A stretch of 64,000 nucleotides of DNA from positions 28,501-92,500 of the forward strand of contig JAHQIW010000951.1 in assembly GCA_019055375.1 (NCBI GenBank), given 5' to 3'. The translations under genes and the position numbers were made by a program. Shown here one piece after another: positions 50,501-59,400 of the stretch; position 1 is the stretch's first letter, and every line of letters starts with the position of its first letter. This DNA comes from Parelaphostrongylus tenuis (lineage: Eukaryota; Nematoda; Chromadorea; Rhabditida; Metastrongylidae). The notes beneath the pieces were generated by a model. It was not told where the DNA came from, did no database searches, and saw nothing but the letters and a program-made list of their open reading frames with translations.

Positions 50501-53500
50501 TCACCAGGTCAACCGCTTAAGGCCAGTCGCGGATCATTTTCTGGGAGCGAAGTGGGCCGATTCATTGGGACTTGTTGCAAGCTGGTCAGGCCCTGCAACG
50601 CTGAGCGATATTGTCAGCAACTGGACCGTTTCGATCAAGCAATTCCACGTCACCACGGTCGCCAAATCATTTTGCTTCAAGGCAATGCAAAGCCACATGT
50701 TGCCAAGGAAACAGGGAAGAAGTTGACCGATTTGGGCTGGAAGCACTGGATCATCCACCGTATTTCGCCAGATCTGTCCCTCCGTTCTCCGATTTCCATC
50801 TCAAGTCATTTGCGTCGATAATTGACTGGCTGGTTTGCACCAAAGAATAATGAGTTTTATAAACGCGGATTTGATTTGTTGCCCCAGCGTTAACAGAATC
50901 CATTCAAGCAGACGGAACATACTTCAATTAATGTGAACTGATGCTTTCTATTACTTAGTAAAATCAATTTTTGAATTTTTCAAGTCACGTTCGAAACTTA
51001 GTTGGAGGCCAAATAGTTTAAAATTGATTACGACTTACGTATAACCTCGTATAATCTGAACACAGACAGTTCAGATTCAGTACCGCAACTAATTTCCATT
51101 GAACCTTTTCTACAATGAAAATTAATTTGATATCAGATGAGAATTGTAACTTTAGGACAAAATGGAGAAGCGCGATGAGGGTTTGGCATATAAACCCGGC
51201 GGTGAGCTTCCACACGAAGATAAAGCTGTGATGGCAAATATGGACGCCAAAGAACTGAAAGCAACCACCATCAACAACAACCATATTACGGTGAGAGATT
51301 CTGACGAGATCACTGATATTTCAATTCTCATCTGTAGTCAGAACTAGTTGATGGAATTGGTAATTCGTTATTTTCACTGATTTTCCAACAGAATTATGGT
51401 GTGTATAAGTGTAAATTTATGAGTACTGAGTGGTGTACAAAACATCCGACATCAGGCAGGCGTTGAACTGCGTTTCACCCATATGGGGTTGGGCGGTGCA
51501 ACCATTGCACCACAACCACGACACTCTCATATTATATATTATATATATATATACAGATAAAATATATAGTAGCCTCTTTGTGCAGTATTCTTAACAAGGA
51601 GATCCGCAGAGCTTCGACTACTCTCTTGCACTCTTTTCGGGCTTGCTTCTTATAAATTCTGAATGGGCACATACCTTCCTGATCAGCTATGTCTTTTTTA
51701 TACGCTTTAAATGAAATCCATGAGACTTTATATGCTCAAAAGTACACATTGCCATTATTGCTATGAAAGTTCTACACAGGGGAGAAAAGGAGGAGAGGTG
51801 TAAAAAAGATATCCTTTGGTTTCGCCTCCAAAAATCGAAAACATGTTTAGGTTTATCGAAGAAAAAATGACAGCGAACGCCTTCCCTCAGGGTTGCGAGA
51901 CTCGTCAGAAAACATTATATCATGAAATTGCCTTTATATGCTTTTTTGCCTATTACTATGCTTTGAAGTATACTACAGAGTCGTAAAGACGCTGAAGTCT
52001 CAACATGGGATGACGACAAATACTCATCCTCTTGCGGCAGTCCTGTTCCGAGGATATCTGAACCGGCTAGTCCAGCACTTCCGCACAAATTCGTCCATCG
52101 ACGTCTGTTGTTTCCACTCAAAAAGAAATATGCGACGAGTAAGCGATTTTACTGAACTTTTCCACTCGTAACTTTTTATGGTCCTTAATGTCATTTTTCC
52201 CTCAAAATTCTATATCCAACCTTTCTTTTTGGAGCACCTAGCGCAGCGCACTGCGCGTCCTTGCTCGTCCATACGTTATTAATTCCATCTTGATCAAAGC
52301 AAAAATTGATTATTTATTTCTCCCTTGTCCATAGAGTAGTATGAACTTCGTTTACGTGCAAAAGAACCCAACTCATCGAGCTAACTTCATCTATCATTCA
52401 GTCAAGCCAGTGAGTGATGAGTAACTCTTTCTAATATTCAGATGAAAACGAATTCTGGCGTGCATCTTGTGAGCAAATCCAAGGATTGCAAGTGTTACAC
52501 TGGACGATAGACGACGTTTGCCAGTTGTTAGTGTCAATGGGACTCGACAAATATGTGCCCGAATTCACCATTAACAAAATTAGCGGCGCCAAATTTCTGG
52601 ACTTGGACGGCACTAAGCTGAAGGTAAGATGAAGTTATGTGAGAAGACGGGGTAAGGGTATTATATTCTCGAGAAGGCAAGCGTTTGTGAACTTTTTTGG
52701 ATTATCAAAGAAGTGCTTACCACTTTGCTTGAAACTTTCCATTCTTCAGGTGTTTTTTGAATTGGCCCGATAAGAGAAATTTTTTGAATGCACGAATTTT
52801 AACCCTACAGTTCACTTTCAAATTTGCCAATTTTTTATGCTTGAACACTAACAATTCTTTACTTGAGTGCTATATTCCTAGAGTCGAACCAAATAACTAC
52901 TGATATTTTTTCGTCCACCGACATTGTGTTTGTCGACTTACCAAATAAATAAATGAGTTTTTCCATTTGAAAAAAGATTTTGTACTAAACGTTTTTGTAC
53001 CTTGTCAATTCTGTCTTTGAAAAAGTATTCAGAACTTCAATTCCCTGTCTTTCGAAGTAATAATCAATAGAGATGACTAGTAGCTGAGTTTTATCACCAC
53101 TTAGCTGTAGTTACTGATATCCAGTATACTGAGTGACATGCAAAGCTTTGAGCATCTGGCGTGAGTTGAACCCGCCCTTTACCCATACTGAAGTCGCTTC
53201 CTACAACTACACCCCGAAATTGTTGATCTGCTATCACTCGTTCTGCGCTATGAGACATCGAAGCTGTCATGAACGATCTTGTCAAGAGGTTTGGTCTGGT
53301 AAGCACACATAGGCAAAACCTATTAACTTGGCAGATATTGAATATGTTTAGTATATAGCAATTCTTCATCTCATAAGGTCTGCTATGGGCTCTTGTACAG
53401 CTCGATTCACGTCTTGCGGCCTTGCAGCATCGTCAACCGGGCAGGCCCTTCGTCTTTAGCCAATTCTCTTAGGGCTTCTACATCTTCCTATAGAGAGTAA

Positions 53501-54991
53501 GCGACGACGAACGATTTACACAACGCCGTCAAGTGAGAAATCACTAGATTGCAATTTTCGACATTCGATTGCTCTTGGCTGGTATTTTTGAGTTATTATG
53601 CCGTTTATTTCGAGTGTTTTCTTAAGTTCACGCTTGAAATTAAACATATCCGTGATTATTATCTGAGCCAACATGTCATGTGGATTTTTTATGGACTCTT
53701 GTGCAGCCCGATACACGTTTTCCAGCCTTGCAGCCTCATGAGTCGGGCACGACATATTTAATTTTGCGCGTGGTCTTAAGAAAACACTCAACTTATCAAT
53801 TCTTTATCTCACTACATTTAGCCATGTTATGATATCTAAATTATACAGCTAATTCTAGTAGATTATACGCATCCAATCGCTGCCAGCTCAATTGGGTCCC
53901 TTGTGGTGTAATAGTAGCATGCGCCTTTAGTATGAGTGAGACGCGGGTTCGACTCCTGCCTGATGTTCATAGCTTTGCATATCATTCAGAATTTTATATA
54001 GTGATATCATAACACTGTTATAAATATGATAAAATAATAAATCCCAAGGTTCTTTTCCGTTATACGCCGACAAATGATTATTCGACCCTATTTGCTGGAC
54101 AGGAGCTTCTCGTAAGAATGATAGTTCATTCCAAAGCTCAAATCTGTAGCTGGCGCGGTACTTGGGCGGTTTTCTGAAGTACCCTTCCATAGAAACAATT
54201 ATGCATTACATCGGCTGAGCAGTTCAACTGTTACCTTGCTGGGAGCACGAAAAGCACATGAATGTGTGGAAAAAATCTTTCAGTATCAGAGCCAGGCGTT
54301 TAATATAGAGTTTCTTCAAGTGCGAAGAAAAAATTTCTAATCGAATGACAAAAATCGCACTTTTCATAAGACGTGAATACGTATACCGATCGATCGGTGG
54401 CGGGATGCCGCATCGAATCTATAGCGATCACACACCCTGGCCGTAGATTAACCGATAAAGAGACACTCCAAAGTTGTGAAATTTGACATTCAGTTCTCTG
54501 CTGCACTACAGAAAAACGGTCTTTCCCGAAAATAAGCACACCATTGGATTCACTAAATCTTACTCTTACTGATAGTCTAAAGAGAAGGCTCTGTGTTGCG
54601 AGGAAACGCGTGTGTGAAACACAATTTTTTCCTTTCGATGAAGTGTTATGATAGAGACTTTTTTGAAAGACGGCCACATAGCGCTCAGACAGAGATATAA
54701 GCTTTCGAATAATTAGCAACACTTCTGAAAAGTTCTTGTCTAACGAACGGGATCGTTTTTTTCATTTGTCGCCGTTTAACGGAAAAGTTCCCTTCTAATG
54801 AATATTGACATAGTTTGTGATCAGATATGTTTCCGTTTCAGACTATGGGGATTCAAAATCACTCTGATCGTTCATTGATCAAGAAAAAAGTGAAAATGAT
54901 CAAGAATCGAATAGAACGAGAACGTAAAGTGCTGGAAAAACAGAGTCGATCACGTGTAATCGCAGCACAAGGAATGCATATGCAAATGTAG
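35412..54991 (+). CDS. nab-1: Neurabin (NAB-1 type) scaffold, 16 exons, 766 aa
   Basis: Neurabin/spinophilin proteins bind F-actin and protein phosphatase 1 (PP1) and organise synapses and cell polarity. Exons read: 35412-35504, 36184-36300, 38690-38769, 40616-40789, 43609-43945, 44792-44954, 45103-45184, 45761-45885, 46298-46458, 47327-47478, 49896-49986, 50134-50232, 51156-51290, 51979-52138, 52442-52623, 54842-54991. They sum to 2301 nt, phases match at all 15 junctions, and TAG ends the frame. In order: N-terminal region (1-155), acidic linker (about 205-235), PP1 docking KVSF (258-261), PDZ (about 305-391), coiled coil (about 444-560), linker, SAM (about 674-740). A SAM domain marks neurabin rather than spinophilin. 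The order and the stretch after the docking motif fit neurabins closely. Family call is very sure; exon 2's end and the first exon are the least certain parts. Confidence 0.95.
36184..36300 (+). other. nab-1: Neurabin exon 2, proline/glutamine-rich, apparent GC donor
   Basis: Acceptor TTTTTTTCAG ends at 36183. The exon encodes 39 residues rich in P, Q and S, with a polyproline-like LPPKP. In frame, the best donor is CAG|GCAAGA at 36300/36301, a GC-AG intron. A GT donor 24 bases further on (TAT|GTTTCC at 36324) also keeps phase 0 but matches the consensus poorly. The next exon (38690) starts in phase 0, so phase does not decide between them. Confidence 0.6.
38690..40789 (+). other. nab-1: Neurabin exons 3 and 4 (N-terminal region)
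   Basis: Exon 3 (38690-38769) encodes [16 protein letters not shown] and following residues and ends in phase 2 before GTGGGT. Exon 4 (40616-40789) starts after ATTTTAG. The split codon AA+A gives Lys97, and the exon continues through a Tyr/Arg-rich stretch ([18 protein letters not shown]) to a phase-2 donor, ACG|GTCGGT. By position these residues (71-155) lie in the part of neurabins that includes the F-actin-binding region; no motif defines that region here, so its role is inferred. Confidence 0.75.
40790..43608 (+). other. Largest neurabin intron (2.8 kb)
   Basis: Includes an AAGT microsatellite at 41975-42003 and an open frame at 41384-41668 whose second half looks codon-like. That frame cannot be spliced into neurabin with matching phases using the donors and acceptors present, so it is not included as an exon. 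Confidence 0.6.
43609..43945 (+). other. nab-1: Neurabin exon 5: acidic linker and PP1-docking motif
   Basis: This 337-nt exon is the largest. It carries a run of Asp/Glu/Asn with interspersed Gly (about residues 205-235), including [12 protein letters not shown]. It then gives [13 protein letters not shown] at its 3' end (residues 255-267). KVSF is an RVxF-type site by which neurabins bind the PP1 catalytic subunit, and the STAPI that follows is a neurabin signature. The donor CCA|GTTAGT lies just after. The exon starts after TTCTAG at 43608 with a split Arg155 codon. Confidence 0.92.
44792..45885 (+). other. nab-1: Neurabin PDZ domain, exons 6-8
   Basis: Three exons (44792-44954, 45103-45184, 45761-45885) encode residues 268-391. 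The first begins [19 protein letters not shown], the conserved neurabin lead-in to the PDZ. The PDZ starts near Phe305. Its carboxylate-binding loop is GLGVSI (315-320), followed by [18 protein letters not shown], then [15 protein letters not shown] and RVLFTIG. The two internal introns split a Gly codon and an Arg codon. In neurabins this PDZ binds C-terminal tails of partners such as p70 S6 kinase; the ligand in this worm is unknown. Confidence 0.95.
46775..47095 (-). repeat. tRNA-derived SINE, type 1, in a neurabin intron
   Basis: Head on the - strand GGAGCGCGTATGGCACAAGT, B box TAGCTCGATCCCGCGC, then the shared body ending GCATTCATTCACCTCAAACG. It is inverted relative to neurabin, between exons 9 and 10. 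Confidence 0.72.
48156..48203 (-). ncRNA. Type I hammerhead ribozyme, array copy 1
   Basis: On the - strand: stem I GGGTCA pairs with TGACCC; core CTGATGA; stem II GGAGG/CCTCC with loop ACGAA; core GAAA; a palindromic stem III region ACACCGGTGT; then A, the predicted cleavage position, before the second strand of stem I. Every base of the conserved hammerhead core is present, so self-cleavage is expected. Confidence 0.9.
48427..48474 (-). ncRNA. Type I hammerhead ribozyme, array copy 2
   Basis: All 48 bases match copy 1, at 271 bases distance. The flanking C run is one base shorter (CCCC rather than CCCCC), outside the minimal ribozyme. Confidence 0.9.
48698..48745 (-). ncRNA. Type I hammerhead ribozyme, array copy 3
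   Basis: Matches copies 1 and 2 over the 48-base minimal motif. The array stops 29 bases beyond it on the + strand, which is the 5' side of the - strand RNA, so a transcript of the inserted multimer would begin shortly before this ribozyme. Confidence 0.9.
49565..49745 (-). repeat. tRNA-derived SINE, type 1, remnant
   Basis: GGCGGTTCGGTCTCTCG on the - strand near 49700 is a B-box remnant. The body is short and diverged. Family assignment rests on the head and the GGATAGATGGAAGATTCG block. Confidence 0.45.
50395..50950 (+). pseudogene. Mariner transposase relic in a neurabin intron
   Basis: The C-terminal half of a mariner (DD34D) transposase is readable. TTDEKWIFF (first catalytic Asp) is at about 50438, followed by GQPLKASRG and [33 protein letters not shown] follows, where the usual DNARPH has Gly for the second Asp. 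Then LGWKHWI and, in a shifted frame, [11 protein letters not shown] and [15 protein letters not shown] stop after the first motif, frameshifts and the lost Asp make it inactive. No inverted termini were identified. Confidence 0.88.
51420..51530 (-). repeat. tRNA-derived SINE, type 3
   Basis: On the - strand GTCGTGGTTGTGGTGCAATG and GCAGTTCAACGCCTGCC. It lies between neurabin exons 13 and 14. Confidence 0.52.
53130..53230 (-). repeat. tRNA-derived SINE, type 3
   Basis: On the - strand CGGGGTGTAGTTGTAGGA and GGCGGGTTCAACTCACGCC, then the shared AAAGCTTTGCATGTCACTCA. Confidence 0.58.
53376..53765 (-). repeat. Second-family repeat, 306-bp direct dimer with two hammerhead remnants
   Basis: Corresponding points (GTACAGCTCGAT at 53395 and GTGCAGCCCGAT at 53701) are 306 bases apart, giving the unit length. 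The first remnant (53400-53442) has a TTGACGA core. The second (53706-53748) keeps stem I GCCCGA/TCGGGC perfectly but has a CTCATGA core. It lies in the last intron of neurabin, antisense. Confidence 0.75.
53895..53985 (+). repeat. tRNA-derived SINE, type 3
   Basis: TTGTGGTGTAATAGTAGCAT and GACGCGGGTTCGACTCCTGC give intact A and B boxes. No acceptor-stem complement follows, and the downstream GCTTTGCATATCATTC is shared with the inverted copy at 53130. Confidence 0.6.
54300..54745. repeat. Interspersed repeat, unknown family (also 58590-59180)
   Basis: The blocks CACTACAGAAAAACGGTCT, AAAATAAGCACACCATTGG and GATAGTCTAAAGAGAAGG recur in changed form at 59000-59090. The second site also holds ATTCGATAGC twice, a motif shared with the arms of the 15831 MITE, so these may be related non-autonomous elements. 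The starting piece CGAAGAAAAAATTTCTAAT recurs at 13272. Confidence 0.5.
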
Positions 54992-55929
54992 CGCCGTCAC
55001 TCGACTTTCCACGATGAACATCTCCAGCATCGTTACCAAATCGTCTCTTCGTGTTCACACCAATCTGTACTTATTGATTATGTTTATTCCTTCTACTGTA
55101 TTGTTTTGTGCGTACGTACATCGCAGATTGACGACCGGGTTCGCCACAGAAGTTGTTGCCCATCATATACATATAGAGCAGTTCTTTTCATTTCTTCTTT
55201 GATGATATACAGCACCGTGAGAGTTCTCACTCTACTCCAGAGATCACATATTATTTCACTTGCCGTTATCAGTTAATCGTCTGCTGTTGCAAAAGAAAAG
55301 CGTTATATTCCATTCTTCCCCAAGCATCACTCTTTTCAACCTTTCTTTCTTTTTCTCTCTCTCTCTCTCTCACTTTCTTTCTTTTTTTCTCTCTCTCTTT
55401 GTACCTTCCGTTCCTCACTTTCATATCATGCATATGTTGCGACCAAGACAGCTTCATTTATATTGAGCATAGTGTGCACGCACGGTGTTCCAACAAACAT
55501 CATATAGCTATATTGATGGACTAAAGTATTGTATTTGAGTATGTTATATACGCAACATATTTACACAATTTCAATCAATAGCGTCGTATATTGGAAATCT
55601 AAAGAAACTCTGGAAACGAAAACTTTTGAAATTTGCTAAAGTGACTTATTTCTGTCTAGAGGAAAATCAACATCGGTAAAGAATGAAAAGGGAAGCAGAG
55701 TGAAGTAGCGACAGTATTCAGATGTTCCGAGCCACTCCTACGAGGTGATACGAAAGCGTCCGGTAGCTTGCTTCAGTCAGTTGCGTTCGTATTTTTGTAA
55801 AAGACTTTTGCGACAAAAAACCACTTTTAGGCAGACAACACCTTTATAGGTGGCAATCACAAAAGTTGTGTAAAATATCTGAAGAAAAGTGCTAGCACAG
55901 GCTACAAAAGAACAGCTATGTACTTATGT

Positions 55930-56205
55930 AAAAGGATGAGAGATAAAGCATGCGAAGTTAGTCAATGTATGAGTTATGTGGTGTGCATTCGACCTCATCA
56001 CAAGCATCGCTAGATGTGATTGAATGCATGTCCGGCTAGACTTGGTATACGGTAACTTGATCCTTAGCCAAGTCTGTGCTTTTTTTGCTTCCCGACAAAT
56101 CGGATCTTCAACTGCGCTGGGATGGTGAACCCACGGAGGAGCGTCAAACCATTGACCACGTTCTGATTGCAGCTCACTTGTAACCACCGCGCTACACGCT
56201 TCCAA
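55930..56205 (-). repeat. tRNA-derived SINE, type 1, between the two genes
   Basis: Head GCGTGTAGCGCGGTGGTTAC on the - strand and a B-box remnant AATGGTTTGACGCTCC, followed by the body with CGGACATGCATTCAATCACA. It lies between the convergent 3' ends of neurabin and the PDE gene. Confidence 0.62.
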
Positions 56206-56338
56206 AGTGTGCACCTAATACACGTGAGTATGGTGAAATGTAAAAGTGGTGTTGACCATGTGACATCGCTTCGGAGCACTTGTAGTGCTTATATGTGTCT
56301 GCATCAAACACCACAACCCACCCAGCTCTCTGTTGGCA

Positions 56339-56344
56339 TTTATT
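56339..56344 (-). terminator. Poly(A) signal for the PDE gene
   Basis: TTTATT on the + strand reads AATAAA on the - strand, 72 bases past the PDE stop codon. Distance and sequence fit a nematode 3' end. Confidence 0.55.
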
Positions 56345-56415
56345 CAAATAATATCTTGACAGCCTGGAAGCTACTGTAACATATAATTTTGAGAATAACA
56401 ATAAAACCCTTTGTG

Positions 56416-59400
56416 TTATTGTGTTTCGTCGTCGGATTTCGCTTCTTCGACAGTTTCTTGTTTATTCAGTTCTGCTTGTTCGGCTGCTAATTCTTCCCAC
56501 TTCTTAGTGTTATACCTGAATAATATTATGATATTAATTAATAGTGACCTGAATAATATTATAATAATATAATGCATACAATTTATTATTTTACTGAGGT
56601 TTATTAAAAATAAGAGGGATATTTTGAACCAGGGGTAAGTGTCATCGGCACAAAAAACTTCTTGCCCAAGTCCTTCCGAATTCCTCTCTTCTTGCGACCA
56701 TCTTACGCACAAGAGCCATAGACGAGATGAAATAACATAACCATTATATTTGAACTCAATTTTGATTCAACTGGTGCTATTCCAAAGAGGCTTCATTGGG
56801 CAGCAATTTCTTGAATAGTTTTCTACTCCAATGTGACAAGGGTGTCTTTATAGGTAGAGAACTACAATGTACAGAATGAGTAAAAGGGGAATAAAATGGC
56901 TTAGCTAAAGCGAGAGAAATTTTAACATTTGATTTATAAGAAGACTAGCGAAGAACTAGCGATTGCCAAGAAACACTGTCGTATGAAAATAACTACAAAT
57001 TAAAAATTAACTTGAATTGCTGTTTCTGAAGCTATCGGATTATACGAAAGTCAGTAGAGCGAAAAATTCTAAGAAATTACGCGTGCCTTCACATGAATGC
57101 ACGCTGTTCCCAATGGATTATAATCACGACATGAACAGAAATAATTTCAAAAAAGGAATGTTTGGAGCCTAAGCTATAGTGGTACGCCAGGGCCATGCAC
57201 CGGTGTTTCGGAGGTCTCGTCCTCCTCGTTAGTGACCCACGCCCCACATTAAGCTCTGCATTGTAGCAAGGAGGGAAGCGTAGTGTGGTGACGGCAGAGT
57301 GCACAATAACAGTGGTCCATCACCATTCTCAGTCAATGGATCTCGGCTGTAAAGCAAAACTGTTCATGGTATCGACTGTTTTCAAAACCTCGCATACTCA
57401 TCCAAAATATTTTGAAAAAAGAATGTTCCAATCTCGCTTAGGCTTCAAGCATTCTTTTTTTCTAAATTATTTTGAATGATTATTGCGAGGTTTTGGAAAC
57501 AGTCGATGACATGAATAAAAATAGTTCGAGTGTTTTCATAATCGACTTTTGCTTCTTTTTTTCTACACCGTTGCTTGTCTTTTTCTGCGCTTAGACACTT
57601 TTTTGATCCGTCTTCACAGTTTTTTTTTACTCGCCGATCTCGACCCTCTACATTTAGTTCGCTGCTTGGTCTTCTTCTTAAACGTCGTAGATTAGTGGTT
57701 GAGCGAATCTCAAAGATAGCCTCGTTGAGGCGTTCCAAAAGGCGTTTTTGTTGACCGCCAGAGAGAGTTGAGGGATGGAGCCCGGCTCTACACGCGCTTC
57801 TTTTTGTACAGTTTAGTAAATTATAGCTCTAACAGTTCTTGAATACGGAAGAAATAAATTACTTCACTCGCACTGATCTCTTAGAAACGAAGCATCTGGA
57901 AGCACTTTTGCAATAAGTTCATAACATGGCAGACAAATTCCACGCATGAATCCCACCTAAAGCTGCCTATTAGAATTACTAATATAACTGTTATCATTCG
58001 ATTAGTCAGTGAAAATGTTCAAAGCCCCTTTGAAGATGGTGCGTCAGTCGCTTGCGTACGTCTTGTCGGTATCGCCTGCTTCATCAGACCTACACGGCCC
58101 ACAGTGAAGCTCATTTTATGATAAAAATGGAGAGACAATAAGTACCAGCCGTAATTTGTCGACTGAAGAAATGATAATACACGGTATCATGTGCTGTCAC
58201 TCCAACGCCCCTCGACCTTGCTATAATGTATGGTCCAACGTGGGCGTGTGGCTCTGGCGAAGCGGGCGATACCGCTGAAACGTACGTAAGCCACTGACGT
58301 ACCTACCTGGATAACGCTTTAGATATTCGCACTGACTATATTAAATGTTTATAGCGAGATTTAAAAACAATCGATAAGATGGATGTCTACTAATATTGTT
58401 ATTGTCGGTTCTTCTCTATTTCGAAAGAACAAATGAAAAACCGACCTCATTACCTGTAAAAGTTTTCATAGCAGTCTTAGATTTCTGGCTAAACCCCACA
58501 TAGCCGGTTTCTCAAAAACACCCTTTATAACGCTGCGATATCTAAATTAAAATTATGTTTGACAATATCACGTGTTTTTTTTATTATCTCGCTTATATTT
58601 CGCTGGACAAAACTCCTCCCTGAAGGTGCTGGTACTCATTCGATAGCACAAGTTTCAAAGAACTCAAAAAAGCGTTTACTTTTCGGAAAAGCTCTTTTGA
58701 TAGTGCTCTAGGAGAAGGAAAAGATTTGCGCTTCACAACTCGCCGGACAGAGCTCTTTTTTTAGACTACTAGTGATCATTCGATAGCGTAATGTTCGCTT
58801 GTTCCATTGCTGTGATTATTTACTGGAAAAACCGCTTCTGTGCAGTGCAACAGGGAAATGTGACACCAGCCAAAGCGCGAATCAATCGATGGTCGTATGA
58901 AAACGGCGACATCCGCCCTCGCCCGCCCCCACCACCCCACAAAATGGCCAAAAAGACAATTCTGCGTATGTGAATCAATTTTATTATTCCTGTTGCACTG
59001 CAGCGAAACGGTCTATGCAGAAAATAAGCACGGCATTGGTGTCAGAAACGATCACGCTACTGAATGATCACTCATAGTCTAAAGAAAGAGCTCAAAATAT
59101 GCGCGTCTGCAACGCGAGAAATCTCCTCCTGCAGTCAGCGTCAAGAAAAGGCTTTTTCGAAAACCGGCGACGGAGGGCTGTAGCCTGAAGTCTCAGCTTT
59201 AGTATGGTTACTAATCACTCTTATACAAAGCTCCTCTCCAGCAAATGAGATCGGCTTTCATTTGTTTCCTTATTATCAGAAAGAACCTTCGCTATTTTAT
59301 TTTCCTCACTAGTCGTTTGTTGCTGCCCACTCCCATAGTACTTGAACTGTGGAAGAATTTCACTTCTCTTATTTGCGAAAACCGCATGAACTCCTTTCAC

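Larger units (their letters stand above)
46298..51290 (+). other. nab-1: Neurabin post-PDZ motif and coiled coil, exons 9-13
   Basis: Exon 9 (46298-46458) carries [14 protein letters not shown], conserved after the PDZ in this family, then an acidic stretch. Exons 10 (47327-47478), 11 (49896-49986) and 12 (50134-50232) encode a long heptad-patterned, charge-rich helix, for example [18 protein letters not shown] and [17 protein letters not shown]. This is the leucine-zipper-like coiled coil used for dimerisation. Exon 13 (51156-51290) continues [19 protein letters not shown] and leaves the helix. The 2.4-kb intron between exons 10 and 11 hosts the hammerhead repeat array, and the intron between exons 12 and 13 hosts a mariner relic. 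Confidence 0.92.
51979..54991 (+). other. nab-1: Neurabin linker and SAM domain, exons 14-16
   Basis: Exon 14 (51979-52138) is a Ser/Pro-rich linker ending in a basic patch (LKKKYAT). Exon 15 (52442-52623) and exon 16 (54842-54991) encode the SAM domain: [20 protein letters not shown], then LDLDGTKL and [19 protein letters not shown]. After the SAM a basic helix ([16 protein letters not shown]) runs to the TAG at 54989-54991. No AATAAA was spotted in the first few hundred bases downstream. Confidence 0.93.
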
